A stretch of 54,573 nt of DNA, taken from Prevotella sp. GTDB taxonomy: Bacteria; Bacteroidota; Bacteroidia; Bacteroidales; Bacteroidaceae. Position 1 is the stretch's first letter; each line of letters opens with the position of its first letter. The notes under the pieces are model-generated. The model was given only the letters and a program-made list of their open reading frames with translations. It searched no databases and had not been told where the DNA came from. Made by a program: the position numbers and the translations under genes. Positions 16,060 to 24,696 of this stretch are shown here, one piece after another. The stretch lies in NCBI GenBank assembly GCA_017619445.1, contig JAFZSI010000025.1:1-54573 (forward strand). Direction: 5' to 3'.

Positions 16060-16377
16060 TTAAGCGATTACTGATTTAACTTCTACCTGTGTGAACTGCT
16101 GGCGATGTCCGTTCTTCTTGCGAGAGTCCTTGCGGCGCTTCATCTTGAAGACAATCACCTTGTCGCCCTTCACGAGCGGGTTCAACACTTCTACTACTAC
16201 CTTGGCACCTTCTACGGTTGGTGCGCCTACCGTGACGGCACCCTCGTTGTCAACGAGCAGCACCTTGTCAAATTCAACAGTTTTGCCTTCCTCGGCATCT
16301 TTGATGTGGTTCACAAAGAGCTTCTGTCCTTGCTGAACCTTAAACTGCTGACCCATGATTTCTACAATTGCGTACAT
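16060..16377 (-). CDS. rplU: 50S ribosomal protein L21
   Basis: Large-subunit ribosomal protein binding 23S rRNA. The 105-residue protein starts [20 protein letters not shown], has the [10 protein letters not shown] turn, and ends with the basic [19 protein letters not shown] rRNA-binding tail typical of L21. It is the first gene of the rplU-rpmA operon with a well-matched promoter (16473-16503) and a leader of about 90 nt holding a strong hairpin (16420-16441) that may serve autogenous control. Confidence 0.97.
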   Translation of the reverse strand: MYAIVEIMGQQFKVQQGQKLFVNHIKDAEEGKTVEFDKVLLVDNEGAVTVGAPTVEGAKVVVEVLNPLVKGDKVIVFKMKRRKDSRKKNGHRQQFTQVEVKSVIA

Positions 16378-16419
16378 TTTTTGTTTAAAATTGTGTATAA
16401 ATAGGGGTTTTTCCGCCAG

Positions 16420-16441
16420 GCGTTTGGCCTCGTGCCAACGC
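16420..16441 (-). promoter_or_regulatory. Hairpin in the rplU leader
   Basis: Minus strand GCGTTGGC pairs with GCCAAACGC around the loop ACGAG, between the rplU promoter and start codon. Ribosomal-protein leaders are commonly used for feedback; no match to a named leader family is claimed. Confidence 0.4.
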
Positions 16442-16472
16442 TTGATTAGGCCTGTACGGACTAAATCGGCTG

Positions 16473-16503
16473 CAAAATTACAACAAATAATTGAAATGGC
16501 AAA
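16473..16503 (-). promoter_or_regulatory. Promoter of rplU-rpmA
   Basis: TTTG (16503-16500), 19 bp, TAATTTTG (16480-16473) on the minus strand: both elements and the spacing fit the Bacteroidetes consensus. Confidence 0.65.
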
Positions 16504-16555
16504 GGTTTTTCAAAAAATAATTTTAAATGGAACCTTTTATTTCGTGGAAATGAGT

Positions 16556-16563
16556 TAACTTTG
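16556..16563 (+). promoter_or_regulatory. -7 box immediately before the DUF5715 start codon
   Basis: TAACTTTG ends only 5 bp before the GTG at 16569, so the transcript should begin at or beside the start codon (leaderless). Confidence 0.5.
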
Positions 16564-16568
16564 CAGCC

Positions 16569-17474
16569 GTGAAAATAACCAAAGCTATATATCTGAAATC
16601 TTTCGCCGCCATTGTGTTAGTGCTGGCGTTGACGCGTTGCATCTTTCCCGGCATTGCCGAGCCACGGGGCGATATGTCTTCGAATCAGGACTATCGTAAC
16701 AATCCCGATAGTGCTGTTCTGGCTAAGGCTGACAGCGTAAACCTGGCTAAAATCGAAGAACAAAAGAAGAAAGAAATTGAAAAGAGAAAAGTTGAAGAGG
16801 AGGGAAGCAAAATACAAGAAAATGAAAAAAGTAATGACGTTCAAAGTCCAGTGAGCACAACTTACCGTTCACCTCGGTTTTATAATGCCGACGGGTCGTT
16901 GGTGAAGCACCGCATTTGGAGCGTTCCGAGTTATGCTGACGCCTTTCCCGATTTACAGGAAGTGCAGATTGCCGCCGCAAACAAATATGGCGTCTCGCCC
17001 GTTCAGAACCGTGCAGAGGCAGAACGTCGGAAAATGGAGCTTGTGTATGTCGGTGCCAATCCCTATTTCTTTGTTGAGCCCCTGCGCAGCAGCATTCCAT
17101 ACCTTGTGCCCCGTGCCGCAGTATTGCTTCAGGACATTGGCCATAACTTCTTCGACAGCTTGCAGATAAAGGGTGTGCCATTGAACAAAATTATCGTCAC
17201 AAGTGTGCTTCGTAGCAAGGACGACGTAAACCGACTTCGCGGTCATAACGGCAATGCCACCGAAAACTCGTGTCACCTCTACGGCACCACTTTCGACATT
17301 TGCTACAACCGCTACAAGACCGTTGCCGATCCCAAAGGTCCCCGCATGCGCCTAGTTCAAAACGACACCTTGAAGTGGGTGCTTTGCGAAGTCCTCAACG
17401 ACCTTCGCCGGCAAGGACGGTGCTATGTGAAATATGAGGTGAAACAGGGTTGCTTCCACATCACCACGCGCTGA
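16569..17474 (+). CDS. DUF5715 family exported protein (peptidase M15-like)
   Basis: A 301-residue envelope protein starting with GTG at 16569. The N-terminal hydrophobic stretch (SFAAIVLVLALTRCIFPG) is a membrane anchor or signal. Residues 60-85 form a charged helix (KIEEQKKKEIEKRKVEEEG). The C-terminal domain carries TSVLRSKDDVNRLRGHNGN, then CHLYGTTFDI, and finally CFHIT. The H-x3-G-x3-D-like pattern and closing H recall zinc D,D-peptidases of the VanY/M15 group, so cell-wall peptide cleavage is plausible but not shown. Its reading frame overlaps the upstream end of the longer form of the next gene, a CAT-like acetyltransferase. Confidence 0.7.
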   Translation: MKITKAIYLKSFAAIVLVLALTRCIFPGIAEPRGDMSSNQDYRNNPDSAVLAKADSVNLAKIEEQKKKEIEKRKVEEEGSKIQENEKSNDVQSPVSTTYRSPRFYNADGSLVKHRIWSVPSYADAFPDLQEVQIAAANKYGVSPVQNRAEAERRKMELVYVGANPYFFVEPLRSSIPYLVPRAAVLLQDIGHNFFDSLQIKGVPLNKIIVTSVLRSKDDVNRLRGHNGNATENSCHLYGTTFDICYNRYKTVADPKGPRMRLVQNDTLKWVLCEVLNDLRRQGRCYVKYEVKQGCFHITTR

Positions 17475-17524
17475 AGAGCGTCTATGCTAATAGTTACCTT
17501 ATGAATCGAAACAAGAAAAACAAC

Positions 17525-18151
17525 ATGAAATACGAACCTATTGACATCAACAGCTGGGAAAGGAGAGAACTATACGCCCATTTCTCCTCACTGAAAATGC
17601 CTCACTATGCTGTGGCGGCATATATTGATGTGACGAGGCTGTTGGAATATAAGCGTAAGGAAGGCTTGTCGTTCTATCTTTCACTCATTTATCTTGTAAC
17701 AGGAGTGCTGAACAGCATCGAGAATTTTCGCCTGCGCATTATTGACGGGCAAGTCGTCCTCTGCGACAGAATAGAAACCAATTTCACGCATAAGCGTCCG
17801 GAAGAACAAGTGTTCCGCTATCATACTGCACCCTTTGAGGGAACGCTTCGCGAGTATGTGGAAACCACTTCTAAGGCCATAGCGCTACAGGATACTCTCT
17901 TTGGCGGTCTGGGTGACATACCGAATGTAGCCTATTGTTCGTGTGCACCAAATCTTGATGCCACGTCAATTTTAAATCCTGGTATGGAAAACCCCGACGA
18001 TGCCATCCCTCGCATCAATTGGGGCAAGTACGTGTTGCGCGATGGCCGATGGATGATAAATGTTACTTTGACAGTTAATCACCGTTTCATCGACGGTTAT
18101 CATGTCGGATTGTTCTTCGAGCGTTTACAAGAGGCTATCAACGCGTTGTAA
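17525..18151 (+). CDS. Chloramphenicol acetyltransferase-family protein (CatA-like)
   Basis: The 208-residue protein belongs to the CAT family of trimeric acetyl-CoA-dependent acetyltransferases. The catalytic HxxxDG is present as NHRFIDGYHVGLFFERLQ near the C-terminus, and the N-terminus reads MKYEPIDINSWERRELYAHF as in the family. I use the ATG at 17525; an in-frame ATG at 17501 adds eight residues. Chromosomal CAT-like proteins of Bacteroidetes are common and need not confer chloramphenicol resistance; the natural substrate is unknown. It is followed by a bidirectional terminator. Confidence 0.85.
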   Translation: MKYEPIDINSWERRELYAHFSSLKMPHYAVAAYIDVTRLLEYKRKEGLSFYLSLIYLVTGVLNSIENFRLRIIDGQVVLCDRIETNFTHKRPEEQVFRYHTAPFEGTLREYVETTSKAIALQDTLFGGLGDIPNVAYCSCAPNLDATSILNPGMENPDDAIPRINWGKYVLRDGRWMINVTLTVNHRFIDGYHVGLFFERLQEAINAL

Positions 18152-18215
18152 TGAGCACGTAAGTCGTTTGCAGTGGCGTTAGCAAAACAATGATTAAAGG
18201 ATGACATGATAAACA

Positions 18216-18248
18216 CAACGCACGATGAGGGATTCTCACCGTGCGTTG
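18216..18248. terminator. Terminator between convergent CAT-like and zinc-ribbon genes
   Basis: CAACGCACG and CGTGCGTTG form a perfect 9-bp stem with a partly paired loop, followed on the plus strand by ATTTTATTG. Likely serves the plus-strand gene and possibly both. Confidence 0.65.
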
Positions 18249-18272
18249 ATTTTATTGTTATGTTTGAGAATA

Positions 18273-19757
18273 TTAGTTTTTCTTTGTCTCGGCAGGCTTT
18301 GAAGAAGATGTCGTAGCGGGCTTCTTTGTTTCTGCCGGTTTTGAAGAGGTAGTGGCTGGCTTTGAAGTGGTTGTTGCCGGTTTAGATGTGGTTGATGCAG
18401 CAGGTTTTGAATTTGAGGAAGTCGTTGCGGGTTTCTTTGTTTCCGCTGGTTTTGTTGTTGTTGATGATGTTGCGGGTTTCTGAGTATTTGCAGGCTTAGC
18501 TTCGGTCTTTTGCTCTGCAGGAGCTGAAGATTCCGATTTCTTCTCTGCATTTTCCGGATTAGCAGGCTGTTCCACAATCTTTGTCATATTGAAGCCTGAA
18601 ATCTTGCCTTCGGGCGAAACGGTTGCGCGAATGCGGTAACGGTTTTTCTCGGTTTTCCCCTCGCGCTCCACACTCTGTCCTGCAGAGAATGTGACACTAT
18701 ACTCGAATGCACCCGTGTCGCTCGACTTCTTGTCGATGCTGAAGTCGTTGTTCAGGTTGAAGTTCATATTGGTCATGTCGTCTCGGTAGATTTTGTGCAG
18801 GAAGTTGACTACATCGCCTGAGTTGGCATTCTCTTTACCGAGGAAAGTCTTCAGAATAGAAGTAACAGTGGTGAGCAGTGAGCTTTCATCCTTGGAGTTG
18901 ATGCTCTGGAAATACTTCTTGAAAAGCCCCTTCACCATGTCGATGTCCTCCTGAGTGACCACCGTGGCCAGCAGACGGTCGTAAATTTGCTTGGCTTCAG
19001 CAAAGTGCTCACCGTCGCTGTGCTGTTCAATGTATTCCTTGAACGCTTCCAGGCTATTCTGATTCTGTGCTACGGTCCAGTCGAGAGAGTCAATCTTGTG
19101 AATGGCCTCAATGCGGTGGGTGCTATTGGGGTGAATGCGCAGGTAGTCTTCAATGGCTGCTCGCGAACCGCTTACCACGGCATTTGTCCAGTCGCGGTCG
19201 CCCTGTTTGATGGCATTCAGGTGAGCGGTGATTGAGTCGCGGTGGGCTTCGGGAGCCTGTTTAAAGCTGTCGAGATAGGTTTGCAGCACCAATGGGTCGT
19301 TGCTCTGCATGGCAAACTCATATTCCTCGCGCTCTTTGTTGTTGTTGGCCTGCTGATAGAAATAGAAGCAGATGGCGCAGATGATGAGTGCTATGACAAA
19401 CGAGACGATGAGTGGTGCGTGGTTTTTGCGTGGCTCACCGTTGACGGGTGGTGGGGTGGTGCGCATAGTTCTGCGCGCCGGTGTCTTTGATGAAGTATCA
19501 ACAGCGGCTGCTGGCGGAACAGGCAGTTGCATCTTGCGCTGTTCTGGCTGTTCTGTTGTGATGTTTTCGTTTTGCAGCGGCTGGTACTCGTCGTTGTGAC
19601 GGTGGCAGTTGGGGCATGTCTCCTCATCTTTGAAATAAACGTTGAAGCAGTCGGGACATTTGACCACCTTGCCTGCTATCTCAACCCCGCAGTTGGGGCA
19701 TGTGGGTGCTTTGTCGCTGATTTGCCGACCGCACTCCGGACATTTGATGATTGCCAT
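18273..19757 (-). CDS. Zinc-ribbon membrane protein with repetitive Thr/Ser/Pro/Lys tail
   Basis: A 494-residue protein with two zinc ribbons at its N-terminus (CPECG/CPNCG at about 5-24 and CPDC/CPNC at about 34-52). A single membrane helix follows near residues 115-135 (PLIVSFVIALIICAICFYFY). A folded middle region comes next, with helices up to about 275 and then a beta-rich domain. The last 90 residues are a low-complexity tail of KPATTSSKPAETK-type repeats. Zinc-ribbon plus one helix proteins usually place the large domain outside the cytoplasm. Function unknown. The tail DNA is itself repetitive and probably varies in length between strains. Confidence 0.7.
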   Translation of the reverse strand: MAIIKCPECGRQISDKAPTCPNCGVEIAGKVVKCPDCFNVYFKDEETCPNCHRHNDEYQPLQNENITTEQPEQRKMQLPVPPAAAVDTSSKTPARRTMRTTPPPVNGEPRKNHAPLIVSFVIALIICAICFYFYQQANNNKEREEYEFAMQSNDPLVLQTYLDSFKQAPEAHRDSITAHLNAIKQGDRDWTNAVVSGSRAAIEDYLRIHPNSTHRIEAIHKIDSLDWTVAQNQNSLEAFKEYIEQHSDGEHFAEAKQIYDRLLATVVTQEDIDMVKGLFKKYFQSINSKDESSLLTTVTSILKTFLGKENANSGDVVNFLHKIYRDDMTNMNFNLNNDFSIDKKSSDTGAFEYSVTFSAGQSVEREGKTEKNRYRIRATVSPEGKISGFNMTKIVEQPANPENAEKKSESSAPAEQKTEAKPANTQKPATSSTTTKPAETKKPATTSSNSKPAASTTSKPATTTSKPATTSSKPAETKKPATTSSSKPAETKKN

Positions 19758-19765
19758 ATTGGATT

Positions 19766-19800
19766 ATTTACTATTTACTATTTACAATTTACAATTTACT
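19766..19800. repeat. Five 7-bp tandem units (ATTTACT/ATTTACA)
   Basis: Exact heptamers fill the spacer directly upstream of the zinc-ribbon gene, with decayed units continuing to about 19812. Confidence 0.65.
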
Positions 19801-19833
19801 GATTTACGATTTCTTGTATACTCCAAACTCCTA

Positions 19834-20529
19834 TCAATGTCTTCTATACCTGAGTTCGCGTAGGCTATGATTGCCCATGAAACGGCTTTTATCCACGTAG
19901 GTGTTGATGCCGTTGATGCGCCCTTTGGCCGAATACTGCCATGCCAGATAGTCGCGCTCGTCAATCAGCGTGGGTGGGTCGTCTGTGTACTGGGCTATCA
20001 TGAGTTTGTAGTCGTCCACTTTGTATGCCAGGTTGGCATTGTAGAAGTTGCGCCCCGTATAGAGTAGGGGCTTTTGTTTGTAGGCTTTCTCTACCAGGTC
20101 TAAGAATTTGAACAACGAGTCGCAGAACGCTTCGGTCGAAAGACCACCTTTGGTTTCGATGTCAATCATCGGAATGAGGTCTTGGTCACCCGGGCGGCAT
20201 TGTGCCTTGAAGTTCTCCAGTTGGCGTTTCTGGTCGGTAAGCGGACGGTAGAAATGATAGGAGCCCACCTTCAGTCCGTGCTTGTGGGCCAGTCGGATGT
20301 TTTCCTCGTATGTGTGGTCAATCCGGTCGCCTCCTTCAGTGGCTTTCAGATAGACGTATGCCATTTTGCTGTTGTCGCCTACTGCCTCCCAGAACACTCG
20401 GCCCTGATAGTGGCTAAGGTCTATGCCGTGGATATGGGTGCAAGTGTCCTCACAATTCACGAAAGTGTCTTGCGCGTTGATTTCCAGAATGGTAAATATA
20501 GTGATGATAATGCCTATGATTCTTTTCAT
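19834..20529 (-). CDS. Glycoside hydrolase family 25 lysozyme
   Basis: Secreted muramidase that cleaves the MurNAc-GlcNAc bond of peptidoglycan. The 231 residues begin with a signal peptide (MKRIIGIIITIFTILEINAQ). The TIM-barrel signature HGIDLSHYQGRVFWEAV, the KATEGG strand, SYHFYRP and the acidic MIDIE match GH25, where Asp/Glu of DxE act in catalysis. The end of the barrel (AWQYSAKGRINGINTYVD) is also canonical. The ATG lies 5 bp after a perfect -7 box, so the mRNA is probably leaderless. Role in wall remodelling is likely. Confidence 0.9.
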   Translation of the reverse strand: MKRIIGIIITIFTILEINAQDTFVNCEDTCTHIHGIDLSHYQGRVFWEAVGDNSKMAYVYLKATEGGDRIDHTYEENIRLAHKHGLKVGSYHFYRPLTDQKRQLENFKAQCRPGDQDLIPMIDIETKGGLSTEAFCDSLFKFLDLVEKAYKQKPLLYTGRNFYNANLAYKVDDYKLMIAQYTDDPPTLIDERDYLAWQYSAKGRINGINTYVDKSRFMGNHSLRELRYRRH

Positions 20530-20534
20530 AGGTG

Positions 20535-20542
20535 CAAAGGTA
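20535..20542 (-). promoter_or_regulatory. -7 box immediately before the GH25 start codon
   Basis: TACCTTTG on the minus strand ends 5 bp before ATG 20529; no clear -33 element. Leaderless transcript expected. Confidence 0.5.
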
Positions 20543-20675
20543 CGAAAAAAGATTAAAGATTGAAGATGAAAAACGAAAAAATATTGTCAGCGGAGTGTTT
20601 TTTTGATTTATAAGGTGTATTGCAGATGTAAATCGGCTTTTTTACGGCATTTGGGAGCACTGAAACCGCCTTTGT

Positions 20676-21497
20676 TTATTCCTCGATTTCAGACAATGTT
20701 TTTATGAAATTATTGAAGAAGTTGCTGGTTGTTTCCACCGGGTAATAGGCAAAGTAACGCATGCTCCGCCGCAGGTTGCGTCTGAGTACTTTTGAGTTGT
20801 TCTGCACAAAGCCGAGGCTCGACTGACGGAAGTGCCATTCCTCTGCCGTGTCCTTGGCCGTGTGACTAAGGGTGCGGATGGTGAGTTTGTATGCTGCAGG
20901 TTCCTCATGATGCACGAATGGCAGTTCGTCTTGTTCGAAATTGAACACGGCCATCAGTATGCTTCCTTCCAATTGTGCCATGCGTTTCATGCCCAGCTTT
21001 TCGAGCCAGTTGTCGAGTTTTACAAAATCCACCCTGTTGCCTTTGGTGCGCAAGAATCGTCCCAGTTCGATGATGCCGTGCAGACTGATGCCGCTGCTCA
21101 GAATGTGGTTCACATTGTAGATGATGATGTTGAGCAACTGCATAGTTTCCCCTGAGCAGTCGATGCTGTGCCGCTCGGCGTTCATGATTTTCTTCAGTCG
21201 GCGGTTCAGGAAGAAGTTCGACAGTTCAAACGTGGCTAATGGCGAGTTTACGATGGTACGTTTCTCGCTGTTGCGGGCAGCCTCCTGCCATTGTTCCATC
21301 ATTCCGCCGGGCAGTTCCAGGTTGGGGTCTGCCGCATGGTTGTCAACACCCTTGAGGGTTGTGGGCGCCACATCTTGCGCCTCAACCATCTGGAACAGTC
21401 GTTTCCATTTGAAGGGCGACATGGGCTCAATGGCATCGCGGTCGTCATAAGCACCGGAGCGCAGCAGCCTGAAGAAATTTCGCTGAATGATGTCCAT
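20676..21497 (-). CDS. Nucleotidyltransferase-family-like protein (NTP_transf_5 type, core apparently missing)
   Basis: The 273-residue protein resembles the uncharacterised nucleotidyltransferase family at its ends. The N-terminus FFRLLRSGAYDDRD...FKWKRLFQMVEAQDV matches the usual opening helix pair. The second half (GIIELGRFLRTKG..VDFVKLDNWLEKLGMKRMAQLEGSIL) matches the closing helical region. The G-S-x-D-x-D catalytic strand that should lie between them is not visible, so it is probably inactive or specialised. It is last in the minus-strand series after nhaC, separated by a decamer array. Confidence in the family link is moderate. Confidence 0.5.
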   Translation of the reverse strand: MDIIQRNFFRLLRSGAYDDRDAIEPMSPFKWKRLFQMVEAQDVAPTTLKGVDNHAADPNLELPGGMMEQWQEAARNSEKRTIVNSPLATFELSNFFLNRRLKKIMNAERHSIDCSGETMQLLNIIIYNVNHILSSGISLHGIIELGRFLRTKGNRVDFVKLDNWLEKLGMKRMAQLEGSILMAVFNFEQDELPFVHHEEPAAYKLTIRTLSHTAKDTAEEWHFRQSSLGFVQNNSKVLRRNLRRSMRYFAYYPVETTSNFFNNFIKTLSEIEE

Positions 21498-21515
21498 GTG
21501 GGATGATAGGGGTGT

Positions 21516-21569
21516 ATGGGAGTTGATGGGAATGAACGGGAACTATGGGAATGAATGGGAGTTGATGGG
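21516..21569. repeat. 10-bp tandem array (ATGGGAGTTG/ATGGGAATGA)
   Basis: Five to six units of about 10 bp, one shortened to 9 bp, fill the spacer between nhaC and the nucleotidyltransferase-like gene. Confidence 0.6.
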
Positions 21570-21592
21570 TAGGAGCCAAACAATGCGCATTG

Positions 21593-22873
21593 CTATGAAT
21601 AGCGCCGCGGGTAGCGGAGCAAAATGGAGAGTGTTGCCGCCATGCCTATGGCCATGGGGTAGTAGAGGTAGGGCAGAATCTGCATGGGGTTGAGCTTGGC
21701 CAGCCCAGCTGCAAGCAACATCTGTACACCGTAGGGAATGAGTCCCTGCACCGTACACGAGAAGGTGTCCAAAATGCTGGCCGCCTTTTTGTTATCCACG
21801 CCGTATCGGTCGCCAATCTTCTTGGCAATGCCGCCGACGGTGAGGATGGCAATGGTGTTGTTGGCCGTGCAGAGGTTGACCAGGCTCACCAGTCCAGCGA
21901 TTGACAGTTCTGCGCCCCGTTTGCCGCTCACCCGCGTTGTCAGGCGGCTGATGATATAGTCGATACCGCCGTTCTCGCGAATGAGTTCCAACATACCGCC
22001 CGCCAGCATGGCGACAATGATGAGCTCGCCCATGCCTTTCACGCCGTCGCCCATGGCTCCGAGCCATCCGAACAGGTCGTAGGAGCCGTCGATGAGGCCA
22101 ATGACCCCGCATAGCACGATGCCGAGCACCAAAACCGCCATGACGTTCATGCCTAGAATGGCAGCCAGAAGCACCACCACGTAGGGCAGCACCTTGGTGT
22201 AGGCCACGGTGCGCGTTTCTGGCGGAATATGCACATCGGCCCCCATCACGGCGTAGATGATGAGAATGACCAGTGCGGCAGGTGCGACGATGAATGCGTT
22301 CACGCGGAATTTATCGCTCATGCGGCAACCCTGTGTGCTGGTGGCCACGACGGTGGTGTCGCTGATGAACGACAGGTTGTCGCCAAAGTATGCACCGCCC
22401 ACGATGATGGCCGTGATGAGCGGCAGGCTGCTGCCCGTCTGCTGGGCAATGCCCACGGCGATGGGCACCAATGCCACCACGGTTCCCACGCTGGTGCCTA
22501 TGGAAATGCTGATGAAGCATGCGGCGAGGAACAGTCCCGGCAACAGCCACCCCGAAGGCAGCACGTTGAGGGCCAGATTGACCGTGGCGTCAATACTTCC
22601 CATGGTTTTCGCCGATGCAGCAAAGGCTCCTGCCAACACGTATATCCATAGCATGAGCAACAGGTTGCCGGAACTGGCACCGCGGCTGAAAATATCCACG
22701 CGCTTCTGCAGCGGCAGCCCGTAGGTGATGACCACGGCATAGATGCTGGCAATCATGAAGATGACCGTTATGGGCACCTTGTAAAAATCGCCTGCAATAA
22801 CCGATAGCACCACGTAGAGCAGCATGAACACTACGAGTGGCGAGAGTGCCAGTAGGCCTTTCTTGTTGGACAT
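21593..22873 (-). CDS. NhaC-family Na+/H+ antiporter-like transporter
   Basis: A 426-residue integral membrane protein with about eleven hydrophobic helices. NhaC-family landmarks include GTSVGTVVALVPIAVGIAQQ, GGAYFGDNLSFISDTTVVA and the later NNTIAILTVGGIAKKIGDR. Members exchange Na+ for H+, and some exchange organic acids. It lies 81 bp downstream of uxaA on the same strand with a nonamer array between them, so co-expression with the hexuronate genes is likely. A role in uronate uptake or ion balance during uronate use is inference. Confidence 0.8.
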   Translation of the reverse strand: MSNKKGLLALSPLVVFMLLYVVLSVIAGDFYKVPITVIFMIASIYAVVITYGLPLQKRVDIFSRGASSGNLLLMLWIYVLAGAFAASAKTMGSIDATVNLALNVLPSGWLLPGLFLAACFISISIGTSVGTVVALVPIAVGIAQQTGSSLPLITAIIVGGAYFGDNLSFISDTTVVATSTQGCRMSDKFRVNAFIVAPAALVILIIYAVMGADVHIPPETRTVAYTKVLPYVVVLLAAILGMNVMAVLVLGIVLCGVIGLIDGSYDLFGWLGAMGDGVKGMGELIIVAMLAGGMLELIRENGGIDYIISRLTTRVSGKRGAELSIAGLVSLVNLCTANNTIAILTVGGIAKKIGDRYGVDNKKAASILDTFSCTVQGLIPYGVQMLLAAGLAKLNPMQILPYLYYPMAIGMAATLSILLRYPRRYS

Positions 22874-22898
22874 ACTTTGGTTTTTATTATTCTAAACA

Positions 22899-22952
22899 CT
22901 ATAGATGCTCTAGATGTTCTAGATTTTCTAGATTCTCTAGAGGCTATAGATT
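22899..22952. repeat. Six perfect-register 9-bp units (YTCTAGATK) between uxaA and nhaC
   Basis: CTATAGATG, CTCTAGATG, TTCTAGATT, TTCTAGATT, CTCTAGAGG and CTATAGATT follow without gaps and end 2 bp before the uxaA stop codon. Each unit contains the TCTAGA or TATAGA core. Confidence 0.75.
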
Positions 22953-22954
22953 CT

Positions 22955-24451
22955 TCAGAGCGTCACCCCGTTTTTGAAGATAGAAATCTCGCGGTAGCCG
23001 TTCTCTTCGTTGCGGGTCAGCTCACCGTTGGCCACAGCAATAATCTTGTCGGCAAAGCGCGGCAACAGCTCGTTCATGGGCGTACCTTCCACCAGTTCGC
23101 CCGCATTGAAGTCAATCCAGTTGGGCTTGTTATGGAACAGGGTGCTGTTGGTTGAAATCTTCATCGTGGGGATGAAGGTGCCGAAGGGCGTGCCGCGGCC
23201 TGTGGTGAACAGCACTATCTGGCAGCCACACGAAGCCAAGGCTGTAGCGGCCACGAGGTCGTTGCCGGGAGCCGAAAGCAAGTTCAGACCGTTGGCCTGC
23301 AGGCGGTCGCCATATTCCAGCACACCGCTCACCGGCGCGCGTCCGCATTTCTGGGTGCAACCGAGGGCTTTGTCCTCCAGCGTGCTGATGCCGCCCGCCT
23401 TGTTGCCCGGACTGGGGTTCTCGCCCACGGGTTCGCCGTGGCTGAGGAAATACTCTTTGAAGTTGTTGATGAGGCTGACGGTCTTGTCAAACAGCTCGGG
23501 CGTCTCGCAGCGGTTCATCAGGATGGTCTCAGCACCAAACATCTCGGGCACTTCGGTCAGCACGCTGGTGCCGCCCTGTGCCACCAACCAGTCGCTGAAC
23601 TCTCCCACGAGGGGGTTGGCAGTGATGCCGCTGAAACCGTCGCTGCCGCCGCACTTGAGGCCCACGCGCAATTTGCTGAGCGGACAATCCTCGCGCCGGT
23701 CTTGCTTGGCCAGCGCGTAAAGCTCGCGCAGCAGGCGCATACCTTCTTCCACCTCGTCGCCCTTCACCTTCTGCGTCACCAGCAGGCGGATTCGCTGGCG
23801 GTCGTAGTCGCCCAGGAGTTGCATAAAGTCGTCGGGCTGATTGTTCTCACAGCCTAAGCCCAGTACGAGCACGGCACCGGCGTTGGGGTGCAGCACAATG
23901 TCGCGCAGCACCTTGCGGGTATTCTCGTGGTCGCCCGAAAGCTGCGAGCAGCCGTAATTATGGTGCCAGGCATGAACGGCGTCGATGCCCTCAAGCCCTG
24001 TTTCCTTCTCTAATTGTGCGGCCAGCCGCTCGGCAATGCCGTTGACGCATCCCACGGTGGGCACAATCCACACCTCGTTGCGAATGCCCACCTCGCCATT
24101 CTTGCGCACGTAGCCCCGGAAGGTGCGGTGTTCGTTTGCAATGTTGAGCTTTTCGTCCACGGGATGGTACTCGTAGCTGAGTGTGCCTTCGAGATTGGTT
24201 TTCAGGTTGTTCTCGTTCACCCACTCACCCGCCTTCAGGTCTTCGCGGGCATGGCCGATGGGATAGCCGTATTTAATAATGTTGTCGCCCTGCCTTGTGT
24301 CTGTGATGAGCACCTTGTGTCCGGCGGGCGTGTCTTGCAGCAATGTTACGTTGTTGCCGTCAACTGTAATGGTGTCGCCTTGCTTCATGGGCTGGAGACA
24401 CACCACCACGGTGTCGGCAGGGTTGATTTTCAGAAATGTTTGTAGCTTCAT
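22955..24451 (-). CDS. uxaA: Altronate dehydratase (UxaA)
   Basis: Dehydrates D-altronate to 2-keto-3-deoxygluconate in galacturonate catabolism. The 498-residue protein has the small N-terminal SAF-like domain (1-95, with GYPIGHA near 62) and the large UxaA domain, starting FRGYVRKNGEVGIRNEVWI. The large domain carries HNYGCSQL, GLGCENNQ, KCGGSDGFSG and CGCQIVLFTTGRGTPFG, the Cys/His-rich motifs of this metal-dependent family. The product feeds KdgK and Eda encoded at 26022-27759, and the LacI-type regulator lies upstream, so this is one hexuronate locus. Confidence 0.93.
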   Translation of the reverse strand: MKLQTFLKINPADTVVVCLQPMKQGDTITVDGNNVTLLQDTPAGHKVLITDTRQGDNIIKYGYPIGHAREDLKAGEWVNENNLKTNLEGTLSYEYHPVDEKLNIANEHRTFRGYVRKNGEVGIRNEVWIVPTVGCVNGIAERLAAQLEKETGLEGIDAVHAWHHNYGCSQLSGDHENTRKVLRDIVLHPNAGAVLVLGLGCENNQPDDFMQLLGDYDRQRIRLLVTQKVKGDEVEEGMRLLRELYALAKQDRREDCPLSKLRVGLKCGGSDGFSGITANPLVGEFSDWLVAQGGTSVLTEVPEMFGAETILMNRCETPELFDKTVSLINNFKEYFLSHGEPVGENPSPGNKAGGISTLEDKALGCTQKCGRAPVSGVLEYGDRLQANGLNLLSAPGNDLVAATALASCGCQIVLFTTGRGTPFGTFIPTMKISTNSTLFHNKPNWIDFNAGELVEGTPMNELLPRFADKIIAVANGELTRNEENGYREISIFKNGVTL

Positions 24452-24510
24452 AGTTTGTTGTTTCTTGATGTTATTAGTTTGTTTTTTCAGTATGTTTTTT
24501 CAATGTCGTG

Positions 24511-24664
24511 CTTTATGCTCAAATTTTCTAGAGAATTTCTGCGTAACTATGCGAGTTGTGCTCACCATTCAATGCTTTACGTTCGTAACGATACACTTGG
24601 CGGAAATAAAGCATAGGTTTACGCTCAGATTTTCTAAAGAATTTCAACGTGGCGTGCCACGTTG
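24511..24664. repeat. Dispersed intergenic element, copy B
   Basis: Contains AAATTTTCTAGAGAATTT (24521-24538), the exact reverse complement of the 18-mer in copies A and D, a second decayed version near 24628, and ATGCTTTACGTTCGTAA-like words. The TGTGCACA pair is absent. It ends in a perfect hairpin CAACGTGG-CGTG-CCACGTTG (24645-24664). It fills the spacer between the regulator gene and uxaA. Confidence 0.6.
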
Positions 24665-24696
24665 TTCTTGTGACAGTTCCTGATGCCGTCGTGGAG

